From Begonia masoniana (Eukaryota; Streptophyta; Magnoliopsida; Cucurbitales; Begoniaceae), in assembly GCA_022432975.1 (NCBI GenBank), contig CM039504.1, positions 3,321,459 to 3,385,458 of the forward strand: a DNA stretch of 64,000 nucleotides, read 5' to 3'. The notes under the pieces were generated by a model. It ran no database searches. It was given only the letters and a program-made list of their open reading frames with translations, and was not told where the DNA came from. Below, one piece after another: positions 1 through 22,214 of the stretch; positions within the stretch are counted from its first letter, which is position 1, and each line of letters starts with the position of its first letter. The translations under genes were made by a program, and so were the position numbers.

Positions 1-1417
1 CGTCCTTTAATGAACCAGGTTAGGTTCTTTTTTTAAAAAAACTAAACCCTTATTCTTTCTCCCTCCTCATTCGCGTTTTGCCTTTGTTGTGCACTCCAGA
101 GCACCCAAGAGGGTTGTCTTTGATGAACGGCGGCAAATTCGACCGAGGGAAGCTTCGTCTGAGCTCGGCCGCTCGAGTGAAACTTGTGGCTGCGACTGGG
201 TGGCGCTCAGAAACTGGTGGTCGAAGATAAGACTTCTGAGGGAGGGAGGGAGGGAGGGAGGGAGTAAATCCAAACGGGTTTTCTACCCACATAACAACAA
301 ATTCGATTCCCAGTCAAACAGATTTGTAGAGAATATTTAATTTGAACTGACTTTTAGGCGTTTTTCAGAATTAGATCCTAGATTAGGTTTGACTTTGGAT
401 TTGATTTGGGAATTCTTAATTTGAATTTAGAATTTGAAACCCTAAATTGCTACACTATCAAGCACAACGGGAATCAAAGTTAGTCTTCCATCTTTGGAGA
501 AGCAAATTTTTTCCAATCATCAAGACATTTTCTGACTTTCTGTAAAATTGGCTCCCAAAATCAACAAGAAAGGGGATTACCACCGAGAAGAAGACCCAAA
601 TAGGAAAGATGCCAAGAACACTTTCTGCAAATGTTCCTTATTCTTTATAATTGAGCATCGATTGCATTTACACCCATACTTCCTGGATGTGAAAAAAATC
701 TCCCAGCCTCTTAAGCTATGAATTGTTGAAAGTAGAATGATCTTGGAGAGAACATTGATTTCAGATTTGTCCATGCCGTGTCAGTCCAAGTAAAATGTAT
801 GGCATTTAATTTAAACTTTTTACTTTGGACAATATTAGTTAACTTTGTAAGGCAACGAGTATGTGATAGTAATTTTTGATTGTCCTAAATAATTTCATTC
901 ATGAAATTCTAAAACTCTAATGTTTGCATTTATTGGATTCAAGTGGATTTGCAATTCAACTTTTTGTACAATACGATAATATTCTCTAAAATTATATGAA
1001 GCAATTTTTATGTAGGATTAGGGTTGAGATACTATCTTCTGAGATGATAAATGCTCCTCCACACTCTTGAATTCTTTACCAACTAGTCTCTTGTAACCTT
1101 TACTTTTCAACAGCTGGAATGCTGTGGCATATATCTATAAATTGTGTGGTGGTTGATAACTCTACACAAATCACTACTATGATAGTTAGAAGTAAAACTA
1201 TGAGTGGTTCTGCATTTAAATTAAATGTTCAAAAGTTTTCTTGATATCAATGGTTAATGTGGCTGTTGTATGTGTGAGTTAATTGCATGTATTATTTATT
1301 CTTAATCTCCCCCTTTTGTTAACCCTTCTTTTAACTTACTCTCTAACACTACTTAAAACGATTCTCTCTATTGGTGAGTCTTATGGTTTGATTTCATCTA
1401 TGTTTATGCTATTGCAG
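1..1417. other. Non-coding region upstream of the first recognisable NRPE1 exon
   Basis: No exon with recognisable homology is visible here on either strand. Bases 240-262 are a GGGA/GGGAGG microsatellite. The first 450 bases look like a leader or promoter, with CCTAAA-type motifs and no long conserved frame. The stretch could be a long intron of NRPE1, or foreign sequence joined to a truncated NRPE1 copy. The sequence alone does not decide. Confidence 0.4.
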
Positions 1418-4400
1418 TGAATGTTGCTCATTCCATCAATCTTATGCAGCCAACAACCCTGGGACGCCTTGTTTGATGTTCTTTTGGCAAGACTCACATG
1501 ATATTTATTTAGAGGATTGTGCAGACATCCTTACTAAGATAATATGCCCAGTTTTATTGGAAACAATCATTAAAGGTAATCGCACTGGCTAAAGTTTATT
1601 GCTTTCATGCTACTTATGATACGTTAGCTTCAGTTTTGTTTTCTTAATGTAAATGAACTGAGGACGGTGACCAATCTTTTGAAAATAGCCATTACTTTAA
1701 GTGAAATAATTTTGTCTGACATAGTTCTTTTTCATTTTCCATGAATCCTTAAACACTTTTGACCTTCATGAAGAGAGGTAGTTAATTACTTAGGTTTAAC
1801 CGTTATCTTGAAACTGAATATTTTTATACACCTTGATGTAGCACATACTACCTTACATAAACTGTTGGTATCCATGGATTAATGACTCTGTTGGTGTTTT
1901 CTTTGGATAATGTTTTTTCATTGATTCTGAGTTGTTGAGTATCACTTTCTTTCCACCTTTTTATTAGGGCCCTTTTCCTCCTTATGCTCAGTCTAGTGTC
2001 TTATATCCTAGTTTCAGTCTGTAACGATCTTGTTTTCTAACGTATTTTTAATGTTGTGTGTACTTACGAGATACTGCTTTAACATTCAACTACTCATGTA
2101 ACTTTTTTTGACAATCATTTTGTGCGGGAATTCTTTTTTAAACTGGCATGACGTCTCAAATTTAGTTTCTATGAAATATCACCTTCATGAATGGGCAGGT
2201 GATCCTCGGATTAGTGCTGCAACTATTACTTGGGTCAGTTCTGACTCAACTAATTGGATAAGAAACCCTTCCAGTTCTGAGAAGGGTGAGTTGGCTTTGG
2301 ATATCATTGTTGAAAAATCAGCAGTTAAACGAACCGGAGATGCATGGAGAATTGTCCTTGATTCCTGCCTTCCTGTCCTCCATTTAATTGACACCAGGCG
2401 TTCCATTCCACATTCTGTAAAACAAGTTCAGGAATTAATGGGAATCTCTTGCGCCTTTGATCAGGCAGTTCAGGTATAATAGAATATGCTTTCTTGTCCG
2501 TCATCAACTAAATGAGAAAAGAAAAAGTACTGTTTTATTTTAGGAATGAACTTCTAATGATCACAGATTTTCAGTCAACAATGGCCTTCAGATTTGACAA
2601 AATTTTTAAAAAAATGCTACAAAATGTGATAGCCTGCCGTGAAAGTAAGAAGAATCTTGTGGAGCCCAGCCCATATCATACTAATGGGGGTGCGCAATCC
2701 CATATTGTTTGGAACAGTGAAAAAGGCATGGTTTATAAGTATAGTTTTCCACCCTACTTAGTACAACGTGTTTTGGGGTTGACCCTAAGAACAAATCTGT
2801 GCGGGCTCTAATCCAATGCGTACAATATTGTACTGGGAGCGTGGGAGACGTTACTAATGGTATCAGAGCCAATGCCCAACCGAAAGTGTGGTCGACGAAG
2901 ACGTCGAGTCTCGAAAAGGGAGAGATTGTGACAGCCCGCCATGTGAAGGCAAGGAGGGTCTGGTGGGGCCCAGTGTATATCCAGTGGGGTGCACAATCCC
3001 ACATTGTTTGAGAGAGTGAAAAATGTATATTTTATTAGTAGAGTTCTCCTCCTACTTAGTACAACTTGTTTTGGAGCTGACCCTAAGAACATATCTGTGT
3101 TGTTTCTGTCTCAAAGCGAACAATATTGTACCGGGATGACTGGGGGACGTTACAAAAAATGCTTAGACGGAGAGTTCCGTATATCAATGAAAAACCTTAA
3201 CTTTTCCAATAGAAAAATAAGATGGAATACCAGATCTTGAAGATCCTTTCCTCTCAAACTTAATGTCCAGAAAATAGCTGAAACAAAAATCTCCATAAAA
3301 TTCCAGACATCTAAGTGCAATGAAGAACATGTGAAGTAGATTAACACAGAAGAAGCAAGCTATGAATGAACCCAAGAGATCAAATCTGCGACACGTTTCA
3401 TCAAGATTTATATATGATAAAACAATAGATAGATATTTGAGTATAATGTTTCGATTAGTTAATGAGTTATCTGCATGTCTATACATTTTTTTTTATATAT
3501 GAAAAACGAAATATTTTGATAGATAGAACATACAAAGAAGAGTAGTGAAGAACTTTTATCTATTAAAAACTCTTAATTTAAAGCAATTTTTCTCCAATTA
3601 GAGAGAACAAGATTAAAAAGATAAATCCTAAAAAATTCTCAGCAATGTTGTGAAATTAATATTTTTTTAAAGATTTGGAATTGACTTTTTATTGTTGAAG
3701 ACAACAACATTGCAATATAGCCTGATAGCTCAAAAAATAGTCAAATTTCACTATCCAATATTAACTTTCGATTCTTAGTTTTTTCGTCACTATTAAAGAT
3801 GTCAAGAAGGAAATCATTTACTTACTTGAAAATTGCTTCATCATATGCACATATGTGGTAACTGTTAGCTTTTTTACCACGTGCAAAGTTTCTATTTTGA
3901 TCTTGCTATTTTCTTTTGGTTTTTAATTTATTTTCCCATATATATGGAACTCAAAATGTCTGTTATTAACTGTCCCACTGACAACGCATGCATGGTAAGA
4001 TTTTACAAATGTGGCATCTATTGAGGTCCAGTTACTCACTGTAGAAGCCCCCTTTAATGAAAATTTTCTATTCCTAAATAAGGATATAGCAAGGAAACTA
4101 TTAGGACTTACCCTGCCAGAAACCTATTAGGATATATTAATTCTCCCATTCCTACCAGAAGTAGTATGGCCTAGTGAACTATTTGCCTGGGCTGGAATTC
4201 CGTTCCTTCAACTTTTGACTAATTGAAGTTGGGTAATTTTAAATTTTACTGTGTGTGGTGGCAAACCTCTTTCTCTGTTATTAGCCGTTCAAGAAGATTG
4301 CTCGTCTTTTTGGTCATTTCTTTGGGAGAATTTATTATCTTCCTTTACAGATCTTCTATTTCAATATTATAAGCTTCTCGATAAAAAAAGAGGTTTGTTT

Positions 4401-7400
4401 CACTTATTGCAGCGCCTTGGAAAATCAGTGGCTATGGTGGCAAAAGGTGTTCACGATGATCATCTTATTTTGTTGGCCAACAGTATGACTTGTACTGGTA
4501 ATTTTGTTGGCTTTAACCCTGGTGGCTATAAAGCATTATCTCGATCCTTGAATATCCAAGTACCTTTTACTGAAGCAACTTTGTTTGTAAGTCTTTTTGC
4601 TCTTTTTTTCTACAGTCAACGTGGAAAATGACTTTGTCTTGTCAAATGACCTGCCTTCATGTGTTCTTTGCTTTGTATTTGATCAGACACCAAGAAAATG
4701 CTTTGAGAGAGCTGCTGAGAAGCGCCATTTGGATTCTTTGTCAAGCATAGTTGGTTCATGTTCCTGGGGTAAACATGTGGCCGTTGGTACAGGGTCACGA
4801 TTTGATGTCATTTGGGACAGAAAAGAGGTTTATAAATCAATTTCTCTTCTGAAAACTATTTAAATTGCTTACACTGACGAGCTGACGACGACAATGTCCC
4901 TTCTCTCATTTTTCCAGGCAAACTTCAACGAAGAGGATGGAACAGATGTTTTTAACTTTTTACGCATGGTGAGGAGCACAACTGCAGAAGAGCCATCTAC
5001 TGGTTGTTTAGGTTTAGAAGTTGATGATCTTGAACTAGATTACGAAAATGAAGACTTCATCTTGTCTCCGGATCGTCACTCTGGTGATAAGTTTGTGTTT
5101 GAAGAGACTGTTGACATAGAGAATGGATTTGACAATGAAGCTGGGGAATCAAAATGGGAAAATGTTTCAACTGTGAATGCAGATTTTTCTAGTCGAGAGT
5201 GGGGTGGTGATATAAATGAAGGGGCTACCACTGCTGGAACTGGATGGTCCAACTGGGGAACAAAGCAAACCGAGAAAATAGGTCTCTCATCAAGAGCCCA
5301 AGAGGACACTTCCAGGTCTGTTGGTTGGGATGCAGATACCCATAAATGTAAGGCCAATGATGTGGATAACTTCGCTAATGAGGAGAACAAAATGGAAAAG
5401 CTTAATGCTTGGTCTGGTTGGAAGGTAGATATAGCTGAATCCCAAGAGAAATCTTACATAACGACCCCTGAGAATTCCTCCAGATCCAGTGGTTGGGAAG
5501 TAAAGTCTTCTGATAGGATTGTTAACGAGACATCGAATGTTAAGTCCAATTGGGGTAAGAACAAAGGGTCTGATGTCCTCTCTGTAAAAGCCAAAAAGGA
5601 TACGTCAATGTCCAATGGTTGGAATGCTAATTCTAGTTCTTGGAAAGAGCCGGAAGATGCCAATGTGTTTGTGTCCAGCAAAAAAGGTGTGGAGCCTCGA
5701 CTAGAGCAAGTGATTGAATCTCGTGATTGGGATAAAAAGACGGAACAAAAAAAAGACAGTTTGGCACCATCTGGTTGGACATCTTCAACTGTTGACAACT
5801 GGACTAAGGGTGAGCGTCCATCCCAGGCCATAAATAAAGTTCACTCGCCTGTGAATGATTGTTCTTGGGAGAAACAGAGTCCGATGGAAGTTACAACGAA
5901 TTGGGGGTCTGAAAATTCTACGCAGCGACAGAAACTTCAGTCAAAAGAAGGGTGGTTCAAAAATGAGTCCACTCAACCAGACAATGAGCCGACATCTAAT
6001 TTGTCACAAGGTTGGGGATCTCCAGATCAATTAGGCAGTCAGCAGAAACCTAAACTTTCTCATAGTGAATCAAATCATTCTTGGGGCAACGTGAAAGAGT
6101 GGAATCAATCTGAAAGTCAGCAAAAGTCTCATCAGTTAGAAAGCAAGGGTGGGATTCACCAATCGCTGAAGGTGGCAGTTCAAATGAAAGACAGAGGTGG
6201 GGGCAGAGTAGAGAACCATTTAAGAAGAATCAGTTTGATGGCTCCCGGAGTGGGGAATGGAGAAGTAGGAAGAACCTTCCTCCTAAATCTCCTGGAGTTG
6301 GAAACGATGACTCTAGTGTCAGTGGACTATATACTGCAACAAGAAAAAGATTAGATAGTTTTACCACTGAAGAACAAGACATTCTCGCTGATATTGAACC
6401 TATTATGCTATCTATTAGAAGAATAATGCATCAATCTGGGTAAGCTTTCAATCATGCCACCTAGTTTGTCTTTTATATGCTTCTTAAAGTAACTTATAAT
6501 TGATAATTGGAATAATGTTGTGAGAGCAGTTGATTTCGAATGTTCTTTTGAACTGAATGGAGTATACGTTGGATTATATCCGAAAGTTCATTTCTTGCAT
6601 GGCTAATTTAGTTTTGTTAGTGGGAAGAGGAGCATTTTCAACATTTCTATGATGAAGAAATGTTGAAGAATGATACGCTATTACAGCTTGACAGATTGAA
6701 GGCTTGGCTCCTATGACAACTCAAATATTTATACTCACTTGTTTATTCTTTCGTAAAGTTGGTGACCTTAACAGTTTTCTTTATCCATCTTCTAATACGG
6801 CCTTTGTTTCATCACTATCTGAACTTTCCTATATTTGGTGAAGGTACAACGATGGAGATCCAATTTCAGCTGATGACCAGTCATATATAGTTGATAATGT
6901 TTTCAACTACCATCCTGAGAAAACTGTAAAAATGGGCACTGGAATTGATCATGTCGTGGTATGCTTCTTGAAATTCGTATTCGCAAACTCTTTTAACTTA
7001 ATATTGTTTTATTTGATTTCATAATGTGTTCATTTATTTGTTACATGCTACATGTAATTTTTTTGACTTTCTGTTTTCCTGTCTTTAATTGTTCATTATT
7101 TATCTATCATTCATTTGAAATCAATCAATAGAAAGGTGATAATGTATGCTTTTAGCACATTATGAAAATTTATTAGGTTTGAACATTGAGCTACTATTGA
7201 TTTTCTTTTTTTTTTGTTTGTTAGGTAAATCGACACAGCACTTTTCAGGAAAGCAGATGCTTATACATCGTCTGTCCCGATGGTCGTAAAGAAGACTTCT
7301 CGTACCGGAAATGTCTTGACAACTTTGTGAAAGGCAAATATCCCGAGATTGCTGAAACCTTCATTGGAAAATACTTCTCAAAACCCAAGGTACAACGAGA

Positions 7401-8037
7401 GCGAAGTCCTGTACCAGATGAAAGTGAAAAAAGAAAACCGAAAGCAACAACTGAACTCTTTTCGTAGGAACCAGAAACTTAATCCGATCTTGTTATTTTT
7501 GGCCGGACACCAGATTTTGAGCCTGCTTCATCGGTTCTGTCTATATCTATCTTTGTACAATGTAGTACCTAATTTTTTTAACTTTCTGTTTTCCTGTCTT
7601 TAATTGTTCATTATTTATCTATCATTCATTTGAAATCAATCAATATAAAGGTGATAATGTATGCTTTTAGCACATTATGAAAATTTATTAGGTTTGAACA
7701 TTGAGCTACTATTGATTTTCTTTTTTTTTTTGTTTGTTAGGTAAATCGACACAGCACTTTTCAGGAAAGCAGATGCTTATACATTGTCTGTCCCGATGGT
7801 CGTAAAGAGGACTTCTCGTACCGGAAATGTCTTGAAAACTTTGTGAAAGGCAAATATCCCGAGATTGCTGAAACCTTCATTGGAAAATACTTCTCAAAAC
7901 CCAGGGTACAACGAGAGCGAAGTGCTGTACCAGACGAAACTGTGAAAAAAAAGAACCGAAAGCAACAACTGAACTCTTTTCGTAGGAACCAGAAACTAAT
8001 CCGATCTTGTTATTTTTGGCCGGACACCAGATTTTGA
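1418..8037 (+). CDS. NRPE1: DNA-directed RNA polymerase V largest subunit, C-terminal part (5' end missing from window)
   Basis: Pol V makes scaffold transcripts in RNA-directed DNA methylation. Exons read by homology: 1418-1575, 2198-2473, 4413-4586, 4687-4827, 4918-6439, 6844-6958, then 7225-7467 or its duplicate 7741-8037. The first four encode the end of the polymerase core (motifs such as VEKSAVKRTGDAWR and LLANSMTCTGN). The 1.5-kb exon is an acidic, tryptophan-rich tail with about 20 Trp, mostly in GW, WG, SW or NW pairs; this is the Argonaute-binding hook of NRPE1. The 3' exons encode the DeCL domain (HQSGYNDGDPIS, then FQESRCLYIVCPDGR). The catalytic N-terminal ~1000 residues are not in the window. 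The hook exon is frameshifted near 6146-6153, where one G seems missing: frame 1 closes at 6354, but the conserved frame (TATRKRLDSFTTEEQDIL) continues in another phase to 6439. Intron 2474-4412 holds an LTR element. This is either a partial gene or a truncated copy; the identity itself is secure. Confidence 0.9.
2625..3154 (+). mobile_element. TRIM-type miniature LTR retrotransposon inside an NRPE1 intron
   Basis: Two direct repeats, 2625-2855 and 2927-3154 (231 and 228 bp), both start TGTGAYAGCC and end GACGTTAC(A/T), so they look like LTRs. Just inside the left LTR, 2858-2870 reads TGGTATCAGAGCC, a primer-binding site for initiator tRNA-Met. Just before the right LTR, 2914-2925 is a purine tract (AAAAGGGAGAGA). 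The internal part is about 70 bp and has no coding capacity, which fits the non-autonomous TRIM/SMART class. Flanking 5-mers are CAAAA and AAAAA, an imperfect target duplication. The LTRs differ at many positions, so the insertion is old. A solo LTR of the same family lies at 58526-58754. Confidence 0.85.
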
Positions 8038-8089
8038 GCCTGCTTCATTGGTTCTGTCTATATCTATCTTTTGTACAATGTAGTACCTC
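7056..8089 (+). repeat. Tandem duplication (~515 bp unit) of the NRPE1 terminal exon and its upstream intron end
   Basis: Copy 1 (about 7056-7570) and copy 2 (about 7571-8089) share the same intron tail, polypyrimidine tract, 3' splice acceptor, DeCL-domain exon and following sequence; matching points lie 515-516 bp apart. Both copies keep an AG acceptor directly before GTAAATCGACAC. Copy 1 ends in frame at 7467 after ...KPKATTELFS. In copy 2 a 2-nt length change shifts the tail, so it reads on to 8037 with a different C-terminus. The copies therefore look like alternative last exons, of which copy 1 keeps the more lysine/proline-rich, ancestral-looking tail. Confidence 0.85.
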
Positions 8090-8867
8090 ATGCAGGCTGT
8101 TTAACCATGTAACTTGCTCTATTTTTCATGTACATAAAAGGGCAGCTCTTAACCACTAGGCAGTTGATTATGATGATGATGATGTAATTTTATGCAAGTT
8201 TTAACTGACCAAATTCAATATGCTGCATATTTCTGAAGAATAAGATATTATGGCCACCGGAGGCGAATATTGGAAATCTGGGTCTAAACCCGATTTTCTT
8301 CTCCGACCAATCTCACGGCTCCTGCCGGAGCTGAATGTTTGGGAGAGAGTGGAGCAAATCCAAGAGATTTTCTTCTCCGAGGGTTGAGACGCAGAAAAGT
8401 ATTGGGCTATGACTTGCACAGAAGCTAATGGGCGCATCATTTGAAGCCCAATCCATCTGCAGGATATAGAGCAACGACGCCAATCATGCAAGGATAAGGA
8501 TTTAGCGAGCAATGATTGGGCGGAAGAAACCACCTAAGAATAAGATCTGATTAAATGTAAAACTTTCATCTTCCTCGCAGAATTTCAGTCCAGAAGTATA
8601 TAAATGTGGTGTTGATCTTGATTAGTGTTTCTGTGACTGAATAACCATAAATGGCGATTCTGCTAAATTTGAGAAACTCGTTCGGATATCATCAAATTCC
8701 AGTTGTCCACATCATCTTCTCACGAATCTGCAGTTCCATAGTGAGATCAGTTTTGTCTTCCTGAGTTTGGTGGTTTTGCTTTATTAAATTATTCCAAGTG
8801 TCGTCTTATTACCTTCGAGCCGGGACTGCCAATCTGCCATCGAACAGTTTTCCGATTGGATCTTTCA
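8090..8867. other. Intergenic region between NRPE1 and the beta-galactosidase gene
   Basis: Probable NRPE1 3' UTR occupies the first 100-150 bases. The rest holds no recognisable gene. An open minus frame at 8201-8533 has no family features that I recognise. Confidence 0.4.
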
Positions 8868-8878
8868 CTATATAAATA
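8868..8878 (+). promoter_or_regulatory. TATA-box for the beta-galactosidase gene
   Basis: CTATATAAATA lies about 115 bp upstream of the ATG at 8993, with a pyrimidine-rich leader (TCTCTCTTTCTCC) between. Spacing fits a plant core promoter. Called from motif and position only. Confidence 0.5.
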
Positions 8879-8992
8879 TTGAATTCATCTCACTACTGGC
8901 GCTCTCTCTTTCTCCGCTCGATTTTCCGTTCAAGCTTCGAGAGAGTTGTGCTGTAATTGTGAATATTTAGTAGGAAAAGGTGTCTTGGGGCC

Positions 8993-19323
<10,331 letters not shown>

Positions 19324-20440
19324 CAGAATATGAATCCTAGATGGTAATGATCTTTAAGTGACATTTCCTGAAGATTTTAATAAAACATTTCCTCTGCAGT
19401 GTTGTATATTTGGGATTGTTGTTTTCTGTCACAATAACCGATCTATTCCAAATAAAACGTTTTACTATTTGCTCTCTATCTCTCTATATTTTCCATGAAT
19501 TCTCAAGAATAAGGAATTTTAATCAATTCAAGTACATTTTCCTTTTGAATTTAGACATTCTGGGATAACTTGTATGAATTGTGTCTATAATACAATCAGT
19601 ATGGCATGAACCGGAGTGACGAGGCCACAATCAGAAACATGATTGCTCCTCAGAGATTTCAACATCAATTATTTAGGCAGATACTTAGGTTGTAGGCTTT
19701 GTATCCTAATTTTGTCTACTTCCCCGTACTGCTCTCCTATGCCTAGTTTAGCTCTACTCTTTTTAGGGTAGGTCTAGGTACCCCACCCTTGCCTTATATT
19801 TTATTGTTCTAGGCAACTCTTATCTCATACCCATCTACCCAAAAGCCTCTCCTACCCCCTCTTGGCCTCTACTCTCTCTAGTATAAGACAAATCTCAGTG
19901 CTACTTTGTAGTTGTCCAATGTCCTATCCATTATAGAGCATCTTCAAATAAAATAATAAAAATCATTCTTAATAATTGTACTCTCAAATGTATGGAATTA
20001 TTAAGAGTTTTAAAACTAGAGAAAGACGCTTTCTTTTTCTGGACAAAACTATTTGCCTACGCTTTTGTCTACAAAAGTTAATATAAAAACCTCAACTTTC
20101 AGCACTCTGATACAGCTGTTTGCAAATTATGATCGAACACACGACAATTTAATCTAATTTCATAAAATTCTCAAAGTGAAGGGCAGGTTTCAAATGAAGT
20201 CCTTTCAACTTTGAAGAGCCTATCATTTACTTCAAGTAGCTCTGCAGAGTGCAGGGTCATCATATCATCACCCACGGCGATACCTCTCTCTGTTACTGCG
20301 TTTTCTCCATCGTTTTAACTACCAATTCGCGTTCAATTTTGCACAAAAGAGTTAGAACTTCTGATATGAACCCAAGTTGTCAACTTTCAAGAACGATCTG
20401 AAGTGAACCAGGCAGATACAGATAGACGACTGCATGCGCA
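19324..20440. other. Intergenic region between beta-galactosidase and the SRS gene
   Basis: Contains the probable 3' UTR of the beta-galactosidase gene and the leader of the SRS gene. No coding frame, RNA gene or structured repeat stands out. Pyrimidine-rich low-complexity sequence occupies about 19720-19880. Confidence 0.4.
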
Positions 20441-21436
20441 ATGATGGGTCTGCGAGATTTGCTCCTTCTCCCTCCGCCGCCTTCTTCTCTCACGCATTCC
20501 GTTTCTTCCGATCGTCACCCCCAATCCATTTCCTCCTCCGCCCCCCTTGGCGTCGGTTTCGGCGTCGGCATATTCCCGTTTATCACGGCCGCTCCGTGCG
20601 TCGCTGAAGCTCTGTTACCTCCGTCATTGCAGCCTCCGAACAACGGAGTTGAAGAGCAGTGGAAGAGGGCTAAGAAAACCCAGGATTTGAATTATGCTCT
20701 AGAAGAGAGTTTGTTTCCTGTTCCACTAAATGACTCAGAGAAAATAATGGGTGATCTTGAATTCAGTGGGAATGGTTCGAGTTGCAGAGATTGCGGGAAT
20801 AAAGCGAAGAAGGATTGTGGGTTTAGAAGGTGTAGGACGTGCTGCAAAGGGCGTGGCTTTGATTGTTCAACCCACACACGGAGCACTTGGGTGCCGGCAG
20901 CGAGGCGCCGGCAGCGGCAGATGACGGTAGTCAGCGGTGGAGCTGTGTGTGACGTCGGTAGACATGCCGGGTCTTCTTGGTCATCTTCCGGCGGTGGTAA
21001 GAGGCCTAGACATTTTCTATTTTCGAAGAATGAAAAAGAAACTTCTACTGCCTTTCCATCATCCGCCTCCATTGCTACCACCAACAGAAGCTTTAGTTCC
21101 ACCCATCAAGGTACTTCTCATGCAATCTCAAAGACTTAAGTTTATTCATCTATGAGTTCTTCTCAACTGTGAGTTATTCTAATTTGTCGAACGCCAGATG
21201 CGAACTTCAAACAGTCATTACCGAGTAAGGTTCGTGCCCCAGCGGTGTTCAAGTGCCACCGAGTGACCACCATTAATGGCGGAGGGGGAGAGCTTGCATA
21301 CCAGGCGATGGTGAATATAAGTGGGCATGTGTTCGTCGGTTTTCTATACGATCAAGGGGATGATCTACCTCTTCTGCATCAGGAAAAGACGAACAGTCTG
21401 AAAGTTCGAGATTCATTGCCCACCTACTCGCATTGA
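20441..21436 (+). CDS. SHI-related sequence (SRS/LRP1-type) transcription factor
   Basis: SRS proteins are plant-specific nuclear activators that promote auxin synthesis and organ development. Two exons, 20441-21110 and 21198-21436, joined in phase at a GT–AG intron of 87 bp; the product is about 302 residues. Seen: the RING-like zinc finger with family cysteine spacing ([21 protein letters not shown], then [19 protein letters not shown], around residues 112-155), and the second exon with the IXGH-type domain ([20 protein letters not shown]). The N-terminus [16 protein letters not shown] resembles LRP1 more than SHI or STY1, but the exact paralogue is not certain. It ends soon after the IXGH domain, somewhat short for the family. 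No frame defects seen. Confidence 0.88.
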
Positions 21437-22214
21437 TCAAACAGGTTTGGAACAAGATGATCAGAAACAAAGATCTTTTAGTAATGTCTGAAATGATCAA
21501 ATCCTCTGCAATATGGTTCGATAGAGAACGTTCTAACTACTATTTTTTCCACTTTTTTCTGGACACTTCAGAGATTGGGAGAAAGGAAAGAACTTGAAAC
21601 GAACAGTTCCAGGGGTGTTAATGAACATCATCCATTTTCTGAGTTTGTTGAATTCTCTTCTCCTGTATCTGAATCCAGAACAATGTCATCATATATAGAT
21701 CATTACATCATCTTCCTTTGTGTTGGTTTATGGATTATTCTTCCTGAAATTTCCCTATGTCCTGCTTGTAGCACTTGGTATGAGTGAGAAAATGGAGTTA
21801 GAGAGAGAGGGGGAGATTTGTCTCATTCCAGGACAGTCTTATTCGATGCTAAAATCCCAGAGAGAAGCACTACAAATTTGGACAAATAGAAAAAAGAATT
21901 GATTGCATTCAAAGGATCTTCCCGTTGGGGAATTCATTTACAAATTGGAAAGGCTTTGAATAACTCTCAGGTTTGATTACAATTTTCCATTTCAATAACT
22001 TATCTAGAACAACAGTATGTCATGTTTCTAACTAATACTTTAGTTTAGAGGATCAAATGATAAAAAAGATCAAAATTACTCTTCATCATTCCGATCCGAC
22101 CATGTGTATCTCCGTGCCTTGTAGTCGACCGTAGTTCTTCGTTCTCAGCTGGTTTCTCTGGCCAAACATGAACTACCAGCAGCTGCAAAAGCTATATACT
22201 CTTATGGGTTAAGT
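21437..22214. other. Convergent intergenic region between the SRS gene and PIP5K
   Basis: Holds the 3' UTRs of the two convergent genes. Short open frames at 21575-21902 show no recognisable family. Confidence 0.4.

Noticed and set aside
240..262. GGGAGG repeat as a G-quadruplex regulatory site
   Set aside because: It is a simple microsatellite; no evidence of function in the sequence.
2681..3092. Open frames inside the NRPE1 intron LTR element
   Set aside because: They span LTR sequence on the wrong strand and share repeats; no protein similarity.
8201..8533. 110-codon minus frame
   Set aside because: No recognisable motif or domain; composition like spacer; not supported as a gene.
20692..21102. 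136-codon open frame antisense to the SRS gene
   Set aside because: It mirrors the conserved zinc-finger exon on the plus strand and has no features of its own.
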